Below are positions 26,281 to 35,720 of a stretch of DNA of 64,000 nucleotides, piece by piece. Within the stretch, counting starts at the first letter, position 1. Each line of letters opens with the position of its first letter. Under the pieces are notes generated by a model that saw only the letters and a list, made by a program, of their open reading frames with translations, was not told the origin of the DNA and searched no databases. Both the position numbers and the translations under genes were made by a program. Where the stretch lies: positions 62,001 to 126,000 of the forward strand of contig NZ_AULL01000013.1 of NCBI RefSeq assembly GCF_000422265.1. Reading direction: 5' to 3'. This DNA is from Kaistella palustris DSM 21579. GTDB lineage: Bacteria; Bacteroidota; Bacteroidia; Flavobacteriales; Weeksellaceae.

Positions 26281-26333
26281 ATTTTCCCGAAATTCGCTCA
26301 CCTATCATCCCGTTCAGATAACAACTTTAACAA

Positions 26334-28424
26334 TTGACCTTAGAAACTTCCATAGAATTTATAAAAGGAATCGGCCCGGAACGTGCAAAATTCATTAAAA
26401 GCGTACTCGGATTGCAAACCGTGGCAGATCTCCTCACCTTCTATCCGTTGCGGTATATGGATAAAAGCAAAATTCATAAAATTGGCGAACTCACTGAGGA
26501 ACTGACTGCGGAAATCCAGCTGAAAGGAAAAATCACCGATATTCAGGAAATAGGTTACGGTAAAGGGCAGAAAAGGCTTAGTGCAAAGTTTCGCGACGAT
26601 ACAGGCAGTCTGGAGCTTGTTTGGTTCCGCTACTCGAAATGGATGAAGGAACAGCTGCCGCCGAATCAGGAACTTTTTATTTTCGGTAAGATCAATGTTT
26701 TCAATGGAATCTTCTCCATGCCGCACCCCGAGATTGAGGCAGATGAAAAAAAAGCCCTTTCCGGTTCACTTCTTCCCATCTATCCGGGCAGTGAAAAACT
26801 GGCAAAAAGAGGAGTAAACAACAAATTTTTCCAGAGCGTTTTAGGTGATATCGTAAAAAACCTGCCTGTTTTAATTAATGAAAATCTGCCGCAGGAACTG
26901 ATAAAGAAATACCGCCTCATCAGCAGGATCCACGCGTTTTATCACATCCATTTTCCGAAAGATCTGGATCATTATGAACACGCCAATCAAAGGCTTAAAT
27001 TCGAGGAAGCATTTTTCTTCCAACTGGGTTACGCTTTTAAAAAACAACATCACAAATCTTCTGTTTTGGGAAATCCATTTCCGAAAATCGGCAGAAACTT
27101 TAAAAATTTCTATGAAGAAGTTCTTCCTTTTGAACTTACCAACGCGCAGAAAAAAGTACTGAAGGAAATCCGCACCGACCTGAAAAAACCCATACAGATG
27201 AACCGGCTGCTGCAGGGCGATGTAGGTTCAGGAAAAACAATGGTAGCGCTCCTCTCCATGCTGATCGCACTGGATAATGGCTTCCAGAGCTGTATGATGG
27301 CACCTACCGAAATTCTGGCGCAACAGCACTTTAACTCACTTACGGAATTGCTTGACACTTCTTCGGTCAAAGTCCGGCTGCTCACAGGTTCTACAAAAAC
27401 TGCTGAGCGGAAGATTATTCATGAGGAGCTGCTGAGCGGGGAACTTTCAATTCTCGTCGGCACACATGCCGTGCTGGAAGATATTGTGAAATTTAAAAAC
27501 CTCGGACTTGCGATTATCGATGAGCAGCACCGCTTCGGCGTGGCGCAGCGCGCGAGATTATGGGCAAAAAATAAAATACCGCCACACATCTTGGTGATGA
27601 CGGCCACACCAATTCCGCGCACGCTTGCCATGAGTTTCTACAGCGATCTGGATGTCTCGGTGATCGATGAACTGCCGCTTGGCAGAAAACCCATTATTAC
27701 GGCACACCGCCGTGAAAAAGACCGGCTCACGGTTTTCCGGTTTGCAAAGGATGAGATTGAAAAGGGCCGCCAGATCTACTTCGTGTATCCGCTGATCGAA
27801 GAATCAGAAACACTGGATTATAAAAATCTGCTCGAAAATTTTGATCATATTGTAGAATTCTTTGAAGGAAAAAATGTGACCATGCTTCACGGCCGTATGA
27901 AACCCGCCGAGAAAGATGCCGCAATGCAGCACTTTGCATCCGGTAAGTCCGAGATTATGGTGGCAACCACCGTAATTGAGGTCGGTGTAAACGTGCCGAA
28001 TGCATCGGTCATGATCATCGAAAGTGCCGAGCGTTTCGGCCTTTCGCAGCTTCATCAGCTTCGCGGGCGTGTCGGTCGCGGCGCAGAACAGAGTTTCTGT
28101 ATTTTAATGACTTCGGATAAACTCTCAAAAGAAAGCCGAACCCGCATAAAGACCATGACAGAAACCAATGACGGTTTCAAGATTTCTGAAGTCGATATGC
28201 AGCTTCGCGGTCCCGGCGATATTTTGGGTACGCAGCAAAGTGGTGTGGTCGATTTTAAAAAACTCAGTCTTCTTACGGATGGGAAAATCATTAAAGCAGC
28301 AAAAACTGCTGCCGACATTCTACTTAAAGATGATCCGCATTTGCAGAAACCCGAAAATGCGGGTCTGAAAAACTATTACGTAAAACAATACCACGGCAAA
28401 AACAAGTGGGGACAAATTTCGTGA
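26334..28424 (+). CDS. recG: ATP-dependent DNA helicase RecG
   Basis: Branch-migrating helicase for stalled forks and recombination. 696 residues. The N-terminal wedge OB domain lies around 60-155; helicase motif I is GDVGSGKT near 299-306, motif II IDEQHRFG near 396-403, motif III TATPIPRT near 424-431, and motif VI QLRGRVGRG near 570-578. The C-terminal GPGDILGTQQSG is RecG-specific. The start is taken as TTG at 26334: an in-frame TAA lies two codons upstream and the next ATG would remove about 42 residues of the conserved N-terminus. Confidence 0.95.
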   Translation: MTLETSIEFIKGIGPERAKFIKSVLGLQTVADLLTFYPLRYMDKSKIHKIGELTEELTAEIQLKGKITDIQEIGYGKGQKRLSAKFRDDTGSLELVWFRYSKWMKEQLPPNQELFIFGKINVFNGIFSMPHPEIEADEKKALSGSLLPIYPGSEKLAKRGVNNKFFQSVLGDIVKNLPVLINENLPQELIKKYRLISRIHAFYHIHFPKDLDHYEHANQRLKFEEAFFFQLGYAFKKQHHKSSVLGNPFPKIGRNFKNFYEEVLPFELTNAQKKVLKEIRTDLKKPIQMNRLLQGDVGSGKTMVALLSMLIALDNGFQSCMMAPTEILAQQHFNSLTELLDTSSVKVRLLTGSTKTAERKIIHEELLSGELSILVGTHAVLEDIVKFKNLGLAIIDEQHRFGVAQRARLWAKNKIPPHILVMTATPIPRTLAMSFYSDLDVSVIDELPLGRKPIITAHRREKDRLTVFRFAKDEIEKGRQIYFVYPLIEESETLDYKNLLENFDHIVEFFEGKNVTMLHGRMKPAEKDAAMQHFASGKSEIMVATTVIEVGVNVPNASVMIIESAERFGLSQLHQLRGRVGRGAEQSFCILMTSDKLSKESRTRIKTMTETNDGFKISEVDMQLRGPGDILGTQQSGVVDFKKLSLLTDGKIIKAAKTAADILLKDDPHLQKPENAGLKNYYVKQYHGKNKWGQIS

Positions 28425-28428
28425 TTTC

Positions 28429-29112
28429 TTAAGGCCTCATGGGTGGCGGTGGCGAACTGAAAGTTTCCCCTTTTTCAACCTGCACCAGTCCGTTGAGAAG
28501 CTCCTGGATCTGTGCGGCATTCTTATCGAAATTCTTTTTTGGCGAAAATCCTGCTACGCCGCAATAGCCTTCACTGTCGATATAATACTGCGCGGCATAT
28601 TCGAAATCGATTCCTTTGGCGTTCGCGCTGTATCTTAAATAAAGGACTTTCAGGCCGTTAACGTTCCGGTATTCCGATTTGATGAGCCGAAAATAATCAG
28701 CGTTTTTCTGAATATTAGCGATCACAATGTCTTTCAGATTTTTCAGACTGCCGATCTGCACTTTTTCGGTGAGGAAAAACCCTGCAAAAAGGGTTTCCTG
28801 ATCAGCGCTGTTAAACATATATTCTACAAACGGACTTTCGGCTTTTGTTGAGGGCTTCCACACTTTTGGATTGATGTAGATGCCCACATTTATCCGTTTA
28901 CTTTTCAGCAGGAAAGTTGATGTTTTGCTTTTTTCAAAGGCCGCGGAGTTTGTCTCAATAGTTTCGAGAAGTGCCGCATCACTTTCGTTCACAAATTTCC
29001 ATGTTCCGTTTTCGAGCAGAACTACATCTTTACCATCTTCGGTAAGGGCTTTTACTTGAGAGAAAACAGAAATATTCGCGAGAAATAATGAGAGAATAAC
29101 GATTTTTTTCAT
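28429..29112 (-). CDS. Secreted protein of unknown function
   Basis: 227 residues with a signal peptide (residues 1-19, cleavage after SVFSQ). Just after it comes VKALTEDGKDVVLLENGTWKFV, a short SH3-like/DUF3157-type segment often found at the start of flavobacterial periplasmic proteins. The middle (about 60-200) shows alternating strands and helices, and the C-terminus is proline-rich (SSPPPPMRP). I do not recognise a family with confidence. It converges with recG with only 4 bp between stops. Confidence 0.6.
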   Translation of the reverse strand: MKKIVILSLFLANISVFSQVKALTEDGKDVVLLENGTWKFVNESDAALLETIETNSAAFEKSKTSTFLLKSKRINVGIYINPKVWKPSTKAESPFVEYMFNSADQETLFAGFFLTEKVQIGSLKNLKDIVIANIQKNADYFRLIKSEYRNVNGLKVLYLRYSANAKGIDFEYAAQYYIDSEGYCGVAGFSPKKNFDKNAAQIQELLNGLVQVEKGETFSSPPPPMRP

Positions 29113-29226
29113 ATTCCCAAAAGTAGAAATTTAAGTTTGATTTCCATTAAAAACAACAGCGCTAAAACGGCTTTTCACAAAGAAATAATCACATGTCTTT
29201 AAACGTGTATTTTTATTTATTTTAAA

Positions 29227-29234
29227 TACATTTG
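29227..29234 (+). promoter_or_regulatory. -7 element of the DUF5686 gene, suggesting a leaderless transcript
   Basis: TACATTTG fits TAnnTTTG. Its last base is 5 bp before the ATG at 29240, so transcription would begin at or within a base or two of the start codon. Confidence 0.5.
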
Positions 29235-29239
29235 TCTTC

Positions 29240-31681
29240 ATGAGAAACACACTGATTTTTTTTCTTATCCTTTTGTCATTCAGCGTTTTCGGCCAGTCAA
29301 AACTCACGGTCATGAGTGGCGCAAACAGAACTCCGGTGGCGAATGCAAAAGTTTCCTGTAATAGTAAACTTCTGGGCCAGACCAATTCCGCCGGCGAACT
29401 CGAATTCAGAACGCGTTGCAAAATGGTCGATGTTGAAGCAAAAGGCTTTTATAAAGATGATGTTGTTGTGGATAAAGTGATGGAAATTGTACTCGCTAAA
29501 ACCGATCCAAAGATGCAGTCGATCGAAGGTGTGGTGATCAGCGACAAAAGCGATCCGCGGGCACTTGCAATTCTGCAGAAAGTGAATGACAATTATAAGA
29601 ACAACTCACCGCAAAGCCTTGATTCATACGCTTTTAAATCTTACGAAAAAATTTCACTCGACATCGATGAAGACAGTATTCAAAACTACAACCGCTATCT
29701 GACCAGAAGACTGGATTCTTTAAAAACACTGCCCACGCCGGATCAGTCCAGAGAAGAAAAAAAAGATTCTATAGAAAGTGTAAACGTCATGAAGCTCATG
29801 GGCGACAGCAAACTATTCCTGTGGGAAAGAGCTTCTAAATATATTTATTCCCAAAAATACGGTGAAAAGATCACGATCCTGGACAACAGAGTAGCGGGCC
29901 TGAAGGAACCAATATATGAAATGATGTCGCTGCGATCCAACAGAAACCGCATGCCCAGGGAGATCCGCGAAGAAAACCGCTCGCTTTACCGCTTTTTCCT
30001 CACGGATACGATCGATATTGATGGACGGCAGAATTACGTCATCCGTTTTCGCCAGGCAGATTACAAGAATAACGCGCAACGCCGGAAATTCAACGGTTAT
30101 CTGTACGTGGACACATTAACTTACGGACTGAAAAAAATTGAAAGTAACAGCAAGGTTCGCAGCGACGGCATGATAACAAGCATCTGGACACCCATCGATA
30201 ATAAATGGTTTCTGAGCCGCGAAAACTTTAAGTTTAAAATGGGATCCATCGTTTTCGACACCAAAAAAAGTGGCCAAAAAGATGAAGAACAGGACAAAAA
30301 GGAAAAGAAAAAGAAATTTGGCAATTACGTTTTTGTGACCGGTGATTATTTTGATTTTGAAACACCAATTCAAGTACGGAAAAAGGATTTTAAAGGTTAT
30401 ACAATCGATGTAAAAAACGCCGATGGAAGTACGCTTGAGAAATTCCGCACCGATTCGCTTACTGCACGCGAAAAACTCAGTTATGAAAAAATTGACAGCG
30501 TGGGCAGAAAATATAAGCTCGATCAGAAACTGAATGCGTTCACCGGTCTCATCCGTGGCAACATCCGTGTAGGAAAAGTGGATTTCAACGCGCTGGAAGT
30601 CATTAAATATAACAAGTACGAAGGAATTCGCCTGGGACTTGCGGCTAAACTGAACGAGCGCTTTAATCCCTATTTTTCGCCGGATGCCTATTTTGCTTAT
30701 GGTTTCAAGGACAATACCTGGAAATACGGGGCAGGTTTCGATGTGAAAACCACGCTTGAGAAAACGTCGTTCTTCCGTGCAGCGTATTACAATGACGTAG
30801 AGGCGGCGGGAAGATTCAATGAAAATCTCTGGAATTTTAAAATGAGCATTATGAATTCCGGTGTCGATCTGCACAACGACAGATTTTATCATTTCGAAGG
30901 TTTTAAACTGGCTTATCAGAATGATCTGAGCAATGCTCTGACCGCTGATATTTCTGCAAGACGCGACAGGGAGCAGGCAAGGTTCGTGTATAATTACCGC
31001 AATCTGGGAAATGATTTCCGAAATTTTGCCGCAAAGATTACGCTGAAATATTCGCCGCGTTCTAAAAACATTATGACACCTTCGGGTAAATTTACCTACG
31101 ATCAGAATTTCCCTGAATTTTATTTCAATTATGAGCAAGGCTTGAAAACACTGGGAGGCGATTACAGCTACGGCCGTTTTGATGCACTGGCGCAGCATTC
31201 CTTCAAGACAAAGATCGGTGTTACAGGCATCCGCGTGTACGCTGGTTTACTCACAGGCAGCGCGCCAATCTGGCATAATTTCGCCATGAATGGCCTGGGC
31301 AGCGGCGGCGACGGTTTAAACTATAACCTTACCTCATTTCTCGGATTTGCCACGATGGAAGGCGGCAAATACTACAATGATAAATTTGTCGGCTATTATT
31401 TTACGCACCGGATCCCCTATTATTTTAAAACTTTCGGCAAACAGACTTCCAGTTTCGATGTGGTTTACCGCGGTCTGACAGGAAATATGAAAAACCCCCA
31501 ATATCACGCATTTGATTTTGAAAAACTGAATCATTTTTACCAGGAAATCGGTTTAGAGAGCAATCATTTTTTGGGCTCGCCCTTCAATCTGGGCTTTTTC
31601 TACAGAGTCGGCTACTATGCGACACCGGCGTTTAAAGAGAATTTCGCCATTCAGCTTAAACTTAATTTTTTAGGATTCTAA
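29240..31681 (+). CDS. DUF5686 outer-membrane protein with carboxypeptidase-regulatory-like domain
   Basis: 813 residues. A signal peptide (1-18) is followed by a CarboxypepD_reg-like beta domain (TPVANAKVSCNSKLLGQTNSAGEL near 31-54). The DUF5686 body starts near 85 (PRALAILQKVNDNYKNNSPQSLDSYAFKSYEKI). From about 440 the alternating aromatic/polar strands (RGNIRVGKVDF, YFAYGFKDNTWKYGAGF) and the terminal ...LKLNFLGF indicate an outer-membrane beta barrel. The role is unknown; it resembles, but lacks the plug of, TonB-dependent receptors. The next small gene starts 2 bp after its stop. Confidence 0.85.
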   Translation: MRNTLIFFLILLSFSVFGQSKLTVMSGANRTPVANAKVSCNSKLLGQTNSAGELEFRTRCKMVDVEAKGFYKDDVVVDKVMEIVLAKTDPKMQSIEGVVISDKSDPRALAILQKVNDNYKNNSPQSLDSYAFKSYEKISLDIDEDSIQNYNRYLTRRLDSLKTLPTPDQSREEKKDSIESVNVMKLMGDSKLFLWERASKYIYSQKYGEKITILDNRVAGLKEPIYEMMSLRSNRNRMPREIREENRSLYRFFLTDTIDIDGRQNYVIRFRQADYKNNAQRRKFNGYLYVDTLTYGLKKIESNSKVRSDGMITSIWTPIDNKWFLSRENFKFKMGSIVFDTKKSGQKDEEQDKKEKKKKFGNYVFVTGDYFDFETPIQVRKKDFKGYTIDVKNADGSTLEKFRTDSLTAREKLSYEKIDSVGRKYKLDQKLNAFTGLIRGNIRVGKVDFNALEVIKYNKYEGIRLGLAAKLNERFNPYFSPDAYFAYGFKDNTWKYGAGFDVKTTLEKTSFFRAAYYNDVEAAGRFNENLWNFKMSIMNSGVDLHNDRFYHFEGFKLAYQNDLSNALTADISARRDREQARFVYNYRNLGNDFRNFAAKITLKYSPRSKNIMTPSGKFTYDQNFPEFYFNYEQGLKTLGGDYSYGRFDALAQHSFKTKIGVTGIRVYAGLLTGSAPIWHNFAMNGLGSGGDGLNYNLTSFLGFATMEGGKYYNDKFVGYYFTHRIPYYFKTFGKQTSSFDVVYRGLTGNMKNPQYHAFDFEKLNHFYQEIGLESNHFLGSPFNLGFFYRVGYYATPAFKENFAIQLKLNFLGF

Positions 31682-31683
31682 AT

Positions 31684-31920
31684 ATGGAAACGATACAGAT
31701 TCAGGCAGCAGAGTTTTTTGAATTTTTAAAGGCTAAAGACACTTCGATGTGGGAAATCTTCGCACAGATGATCGACGGGACAGAGAAAAAAATCGTTTTC
31801 TTGGAAGCAGAAAACAGAATTCTGTTTACTTATACTTTACCTGAAAATGAAGAAAAACTAAATGAGGACCGCCAGGAGTTCGCGAAAGAATACGCAGAAA
31901 AACTGTCGGGATTTAATTAG
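31684..31920 (+). CDS. Small conserved-looking hypothetical protein
   Basis: 78 residues, acidic, cytosolic, starting 2 bp after the DUF5686 stop, which suggests translational coupling. The pattern is helix (EFFEFLKAKDTSMWEIFAQM), two strands (EKKIVFLEAENRILFTYTL) and helix (LNEDRQEFAKEYAEKL). I do not recognise a family. Its last 8 bases overlap the 3' end of the convergent folP gene. Confidence 0.6.
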   Translation: METIQIQAAEFFEFLKAKDTSMWEIFAQMIDGTEKKIVFLEAENRILFTYTLPENEEKLNEDRQEFAKEYAEKLSGFN

Positions 31921-32773
31921 AATTTAGAAACTGGTCCACGGTTAATTTGGTTGCTGCCACATCGTGCACACGCAGAATCTTTGCTCCTTTCTGCAGCACC
32001 TTCAAATGCAGTTTCTGGGTTTCTGCGTTAATGTCGGCCGGCAGTTTGCCAAGAGGTTTATAGATGAAGGATTTTCTGGAAATTCCTATCAGTAAAGGAT
32101 TTTTGGCAAAACCGAAATATTCTGCTTCTTCCAGCATCTGGTGTTGCTGCGCTACGGTTTTACCAAAGCCAAATCCCGGATCCAAAATAATGTCTGTGAC
32201 CCCGAAGTTCTGGAGTTCGCGGACTTTTTCAGAGAAATAAAAATTAATTCTCAGCAGAATATCATCTTTAATCAAAATTTTGTGCATACGGTCGTAAGAA
32301 CCATTATTGTGCATCAGGATATAAGGAAGTCCGGTTTTACCGGCTGTCTCGAACATTTGCGCATCGAATGAGCCGCCGGAAATATCGTTGATCATATCAA
32401 TGCCTTCATTAAAACCGAACCGAACCACTTCAGAAAAAAAAGTGTCCAGTGAAATCAGTGCCTGCGGAAATCTCTTTTTTATTTTAGAAATGACATTTCC
32501 CAGCCGTTTTATTTCGGTTTCTGCTGACAGAAATTCTGCGGTTGGCCGTGTAGACTGCGCCCCGATATCAATGATTGCTGCACCTTCATCAAGCATTTTC
32601 TCTACCTGCTGTAAAGCGGCTTTTTCTTCGAGGAAACTTCCGCCGTCGGAGAAAGAATCCGGTGTTAAATTAAGGATGCCCATAATTTTTGGCAGCGATA
32701 AATCCAGTAGTTTACCCCGGCAGTTCACAGCGTGGAAAGTGTGGTCATGAAAGTTAATTGGGTCGCATTCCAT
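31913..32773 (-). CDS. folP: Dihydropteroate synthase
   Basis: Condenses p-aminobenzoate with dihydropterin diphosphate in folate synthesis; the target of sulfonamides. 286 residues, TIM barrel. The first signature MGILNLTPDSFSDGG (about 31-45) and the second IDIGAQSTRP (about 64-73) are complete; NDISGG near 126, the LMHNNG region near 151 and DPGFGFGKT near 200 carry pterin and diphosphate contacts; RVHDVAATK at the end carries the last conserved arginine-His pair. Confidence 0.94.
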   Translation of the reverse strand: MECDPINFHDHTFHAVNCRGKLLDLSLPKIMGILNLTPDSFSDGGSFLEEKAALQQVEKMLDEGAAIIDIGAQSTRPTAEFLSAETEIKRLGNVISKIKKRFPQALISLDTFFSEVVRFGFNEGIDMINDISGGSFDAQMFETAGKTGLPYILMHNNGSYDRMHKILIKDDILLRINFYFSEKVRELQNFGVTDIILDPGFGFGKTVAQQHQMLEEAEYFGFAKNPLLIGISRKSFIYKPLGKLPADINAETQKLHLKVLQKGAKILRVHDVAATKLTVDQFLNSN

Positions 32774-32829
32774 TTAGCAAAAATACATTTTCCCACGGTT
32801 CCCAACTTCAGTTTATGAACCAAAATTGC

Positions 32830-32837
32830 TATCTTTG
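32830..32837 (+). promoter_or_regulatory. -7 element of the DUF1599 gene
   Basis: TATCTTTG, an exact TAnnTTTG, 17 bp before the ATG at 32855; divergent from folP. Confidence 0.55.
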
Positions 32838-32854
32838 AAAAGTTTAGAAAATTT

Positions 32855-33421
32855 ATGCAGAAAACAGCAAAACAGTTCGATCTGGTCATCAAAGAGTGCC
32901 GTAATTTGTTCCAACGAAAACTTATGGATTATGGTGCTTCCTTCCGTGTGCTGCGCACGACCTCGCTCACCGACCAGATTCTCATTAAAGTAAGGAGTTT
33001 GCGAAACTTCCAGATCACATCGGTTTCTAAAGTCGGCGAATCTGAAGAAGAAAATTTTATGGCGATCGTAAATTACTCGGTCATCGGTCTGATTCAGCTA
33101 CACAAGGGTTTTGCCGAAGACATTAAAGAAAATCCCGCGGAAATGCTGGACCTTTACGATAAGTTTACTGCAGAAGCAAAAGAACTTATGCTCCGCAAAA
33201 ATCACGATTACGGCGAAGCCTGGCGCGATATGCGAACCTCCTCTATCACCGATCTTATTTACCAGAAAGTTTTGCGTACAAAACAGATCGAGGACAATCT
33301 GGGTGAAACTTTAGTGTCCGAAGGAATCGACGCGAACTATTTTGATATGCTGAATTACGCCGTATTCTGCCTGATAAAACATGCCGAAACCAAAGAGGAT
33401 TTTACACCAGGCTTAATATAA
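32855..33421 (+). CDS. DUF1599 protein with two tandem domain copies
   Basis: 188 residues made of two DUF1599 (nucleotide-modification-associated domain 1) units, about 8-86 and 101-178, offset by 93 residues. Matching pairs are KLMDYG/KNHDYG (22-27, 115-120), RTTSLTDQI/RTSSITDLI (34-42, 127-135), and NYSVIGLIQ/NYAVFCLIK. DUF1599 is a helical family related to all-alpha nucleotide pyrophosphohydrolases and is sometimes found near modified-base genes of phages. Here the neighbours (folP, tpiA) are housekeeping, so a house-cleaning nucleotide role is inferred only. Confidence 0.85.
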   Translation: MQKTAKQFDLVIKECRNLFQRKLMDYGASFRVLRTTSLTDQILIKVRSLRNFQITSVSKVGESEEENFMAIVNYSVIGLIQLHKGFAEDIKENPAEMLDLYDKFTAEAKELMLRKNHDYGEAWRDMRTSSITDLIYQKVLRTKQIEDNLGETLVSEGIDANYFDMLNYAVFCLIKHAETKEDFTPGLI

Positions 33422-33437
33422 ACGCAAATACACATTG

Positions 33438-34523
33438 ATGAAAACACTTTTACGAATTCTCCTGGCACTGATTTTTATTGCTTCCGGCTTTGTGAAAGCG
33501 GTGGATGTGGTGGGCTTCTCCTTTAAACTTGAGGAATATTTTTCGCCGTCGGTTTTTAACATGCCTTTTTTTGAGAAACAGGCTTTGCTTCTCGCGGTGG
33601 TCGTGGTGGTTTTCGAATTGCTTTTAGGGCTGATGCTTTTGCTGAGAATCCGCTTAAAAATTACGCTCGCGGCGCTGATCGCTTTGTGCGTATTTTTCGC
33701 TTTCCTTACTTTTTATTCCGCTTATTTTGATAAAGTAACAGATTGCGGCTGCTTTGGAGATGCCGTAAAATTTACGCCCTGGCAAAGTTTCTTTAAAGAC
33801 ATTGCGCTGCTTCTAGGGTTGGTTGCGACGTGGTTTTTGTACAGACATCACTTTAATCTGCTGGAAAAAGAAAGACCATCGAAATATCTGGTATTTACGG
33901 TTTTTGTGCTGATCTTTGGTATGGTGATTACGTATGGCATCCTGCACGAACCGCTGATCGATTTCCGTGATTACAGCATTGGAACTGATTTGAAGGCTGA
34001 AAAGGCGAATATCGAAAAAAACCCGTCGGAGTACAAAACTTTTTATTCATTGAAGAATTCGAAAAGCGGCGAAATATTGGTGGTAAACCAGGATGAATAT
34101 GTGAACGACAAAAAATATTGGGAAGAAGGCTCGCCGTGGACTATTGAAGAAGGGAAATCAACCTCCAAAATTGTAAAACAGGGTTACGAGTCTGAAATCT
34201 CGAAATTTAAACCTGAAACGGTAGAAGGTATCGACCTTACACCTGAAATTCTGGCGGCGCCCAAGGCATTGCTGCTGTTTTCTTACCATCCCGAATCAGC
34301 AGACAGGGAAATTATTTCCCACGCAGAACAAAAGATAAGTCAGCAGAAAGACGCGCTGAGCTACGGCATTTCAACAAATCCAAGTACCTTTAAAATCCTT
34401 GCGAATGCAGTGATGGACGGCACGGCTATAAAAACCATCGCGAGAAGTAATCCTTTTGTTTTAACTTTGGAGCACGGCATAATCACCGATAAGCGTTCCG
34501 CAAAAGACTATCTTAAAGAGTAA
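33438..34523 (+). CDS. BT_3928-like membrane protein with DoxX/MauE-type domain
   Basis: 361 residues from the ATG at 33438 (a TTG one codon earlier also opens the frame). The N-terminal 150 residues hold four membrane helices with the MauE/DoxX pattern LLRILLALIFIASGFVKAVDVVGFSFKL and a cysteine pair in DCGCFGDAVKFTPWQSFFKD near 100-119, as in proteins handling quinone or disulfide redox. A fifth helix near 148-168 leads to a soluble C-terminal part with no recognised motif. It follows DUF1599 by 16 bp and precedes the TerB-like gene by 52 bp, in an apparent operon. Confidence 0.75.
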   Translation: MKTLLRILLALIFIASGFVKAVDVVGFSFKLEEYFSPSVFNMPFFEKQALLLAVVVVVFELLLGLMLLLRIRLKITLAALIALCVFFAFLTFYSAYFDKVTDCGCFGDAVKFTPWQSFFKDIALLLGLVATWFLYRHHFNLLEKERPSKYLVFTVFVLIFGMVITYGILHEPLIDFRDYSIGTDLKAEKANIEKNPSEYKTFYSLKNSKSGEILVVNQDEYVNDKKYWEEGSPWTIEEGKSTSKIVKQGYESEISKFKPETVEGIDLTPEILAAPKALLLFSYHPESADREIISHAEQKISQQKDALSYGISTNPSTFKILANAVMDGTAIKTIARSNPFVLTLEHGIITDKRSAKDYLKE

Positions 34524-34575
34524 AATTCACGAAGGAACACATTCTTCATTAAAAAATAACAGAAAAAATAAATTT

Positions 34576-34926
34576 ATGCAAAAATCAAATAAATCCATAG
34601 CAGGCTATCATTTACTTATGATTCTTTCCTCTGTGGACGGCGAATTTGCCCCGGAAGAAGGTTTAAAACTACAGCAATATCTGGCAGATGAATTTCCGTT
34701 TCAGGTGGATCTGGACAATGAACTCGATATTATAGCGACGCTGCCGCAGGAAAAATGGGAAGGTCACTTCGATTTTCACGCGGGCTGTTTCTATGATGAT
34801 TCTACCGAAGAAGAACGTCAGGATTTCATCAATTTCGCAAAGTCACTGATCAAAGCTGATGAAGAAGTGACTGAGCAGGAACACAAATTTTATAAGACAC
34901 TGAAAAATAAGTGGAAAATGAATTAA
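34576..34926 (+). CDS. TerB-like small acidic protein
   Basis: 116 residues, all helical, acidic. LLMILSSVDGEFAPEEGLKLQQYL near 13-36 and INFAKSLIKADEEVTEQEHKFYKTL near 84-108 are the two EF-hand-like DG/AD-E helices typical of TerB/TerB-like metal-binding folds. Metal binding is inferred from the acidic loops. It ends 35 bp before tpiA and is probably co-transcribed with it. Confidence 0.65.
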   Translation: MQKSNKSIAGYHLLMILSSVDGEFAPEEGLKLQQYLADEFPFQVDLDNELDIIATLPQEKWEGHFDFHAGCFYDDSTEEERQDFINFAKSLIKADEEVTEQEHKFYKTLKNKWKMN

Positions 34927-34961
34927 TTACTGCTTATAAATTGTAAACTTATTTAATCACC

Positions 34962-35720
34962 ATGAGAAAAAATATCGTTGCCGGAAACTGGAAAATGAAC
35001 AAAAATGTAATTGAAGCTCAACAGCTCATGTTTCAGTTGCTCCAGTACAAAAAAAATCACACGCCAAACTGTGAAATATGGATCGCCCCGCCGTCCCTTT
35101 ATCTGATGATGGCAAAAGACCTGTATGAAAATGACGAGATTGGGATCTTCGCCCAGGATATGAGCGAATATGAAAGCGGTGCATACACCGGAGAAATTTC
35201 TGCCGCCATGCTTGAGTCTCTTGACATCACGGGTGCAATCATCGGTCATTCGGAACGCCGGCAATATCACGGCGAGACCGATTCGCACTGTAACAGAAAG
35301 ATTAAGCTTGCGCTGGACCAGGGTTTAACTCCGATTTACTGTAACGGCGAAACACTGGAACAGCGAAAATCCGGCAAACACCTGGAAGTCGTGAAAAATC
35401 AAACGGAAGTAGCGCTCTTTACTCTGAGTGCCGACGAAATTAAGAAAGTAGTGATCGCTTATGAACCTGTTTGGGCTATTGGTACAGGCGAAACCGCTTC
35501 ACCTGAGCAGGCGCAGGAAATCCACGCACATATCAGAAGTCTGATCGCGGAAAAATATGGTCAGGAAGTAGCAGACGATATCTCAATCTTATACGGTGGT
35601 TCGGTAAAACCCGACAATGCAAAGGAGATCTTCTCACAACCTGATATCGATGGCGGTTTGATCGGCGGCGCGGCATTGAATGTGGCAGATTTCGGAAAGA
35701 TCATTGAAGGGTTTAGTTAG
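34962..35720 (+). CDS. tpiA: Triose-phosphate isomerase
   Basis: Interconverts dihydroxyacetone phosphate and glyceraldehyde 3-phosphate in glycolysis. 252 residues. The substrate-binding GNWKMN is at 7-12, the electrophilic histidine in IIGHSERRQY near 94-103, the catalytic glutamate in AYEPVWAIGTG near 167-177 with the flexible loop 6 after it, and the phosphate-binding LYGGSV near 209-214 and IGGAAL near 232-237. It ends the DUF1599-MauE-TerB series on the plus strand. Confidence 0.97.
   Translation: MRKNIVAGNWKMNKNVIEAQQLMFQLLQYKKNHTPNCEIWIAPPSLYLMMAKDLYENDEIGIFAQDMSEYESGAYTGEISAAMLESLDITGAIIGHSERRQYHGETDSHCNRKIKLALDQGLTPIYCNGETLEQRKSGKHLEVVKNQTEVALFTLSADEIKKVVIAYEPVWAIGTGETASPEQAQEIHAHIRSLIAEKYGQEVADDISILYGGSVKPDNAKEIFSQPDIDGGLIGGAALNVADFGKIIEGFS

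Noticed and set aside
30116-31198. A 360-codon open frame on the minus strand inside the DUF5686 gene
   Set aside because: It is fully antisense to a gene with a signal peptide, domain match and barrel pattern; the minus frame gives no family-like sequence and reflects codon bias.
29240-31681. DUF5686 gene as a TonB-dependent receptor
   Set aside because: It has a carboxypeptidase-like N-terminal domain and a barrel but no TonB box or plug domain motifs.
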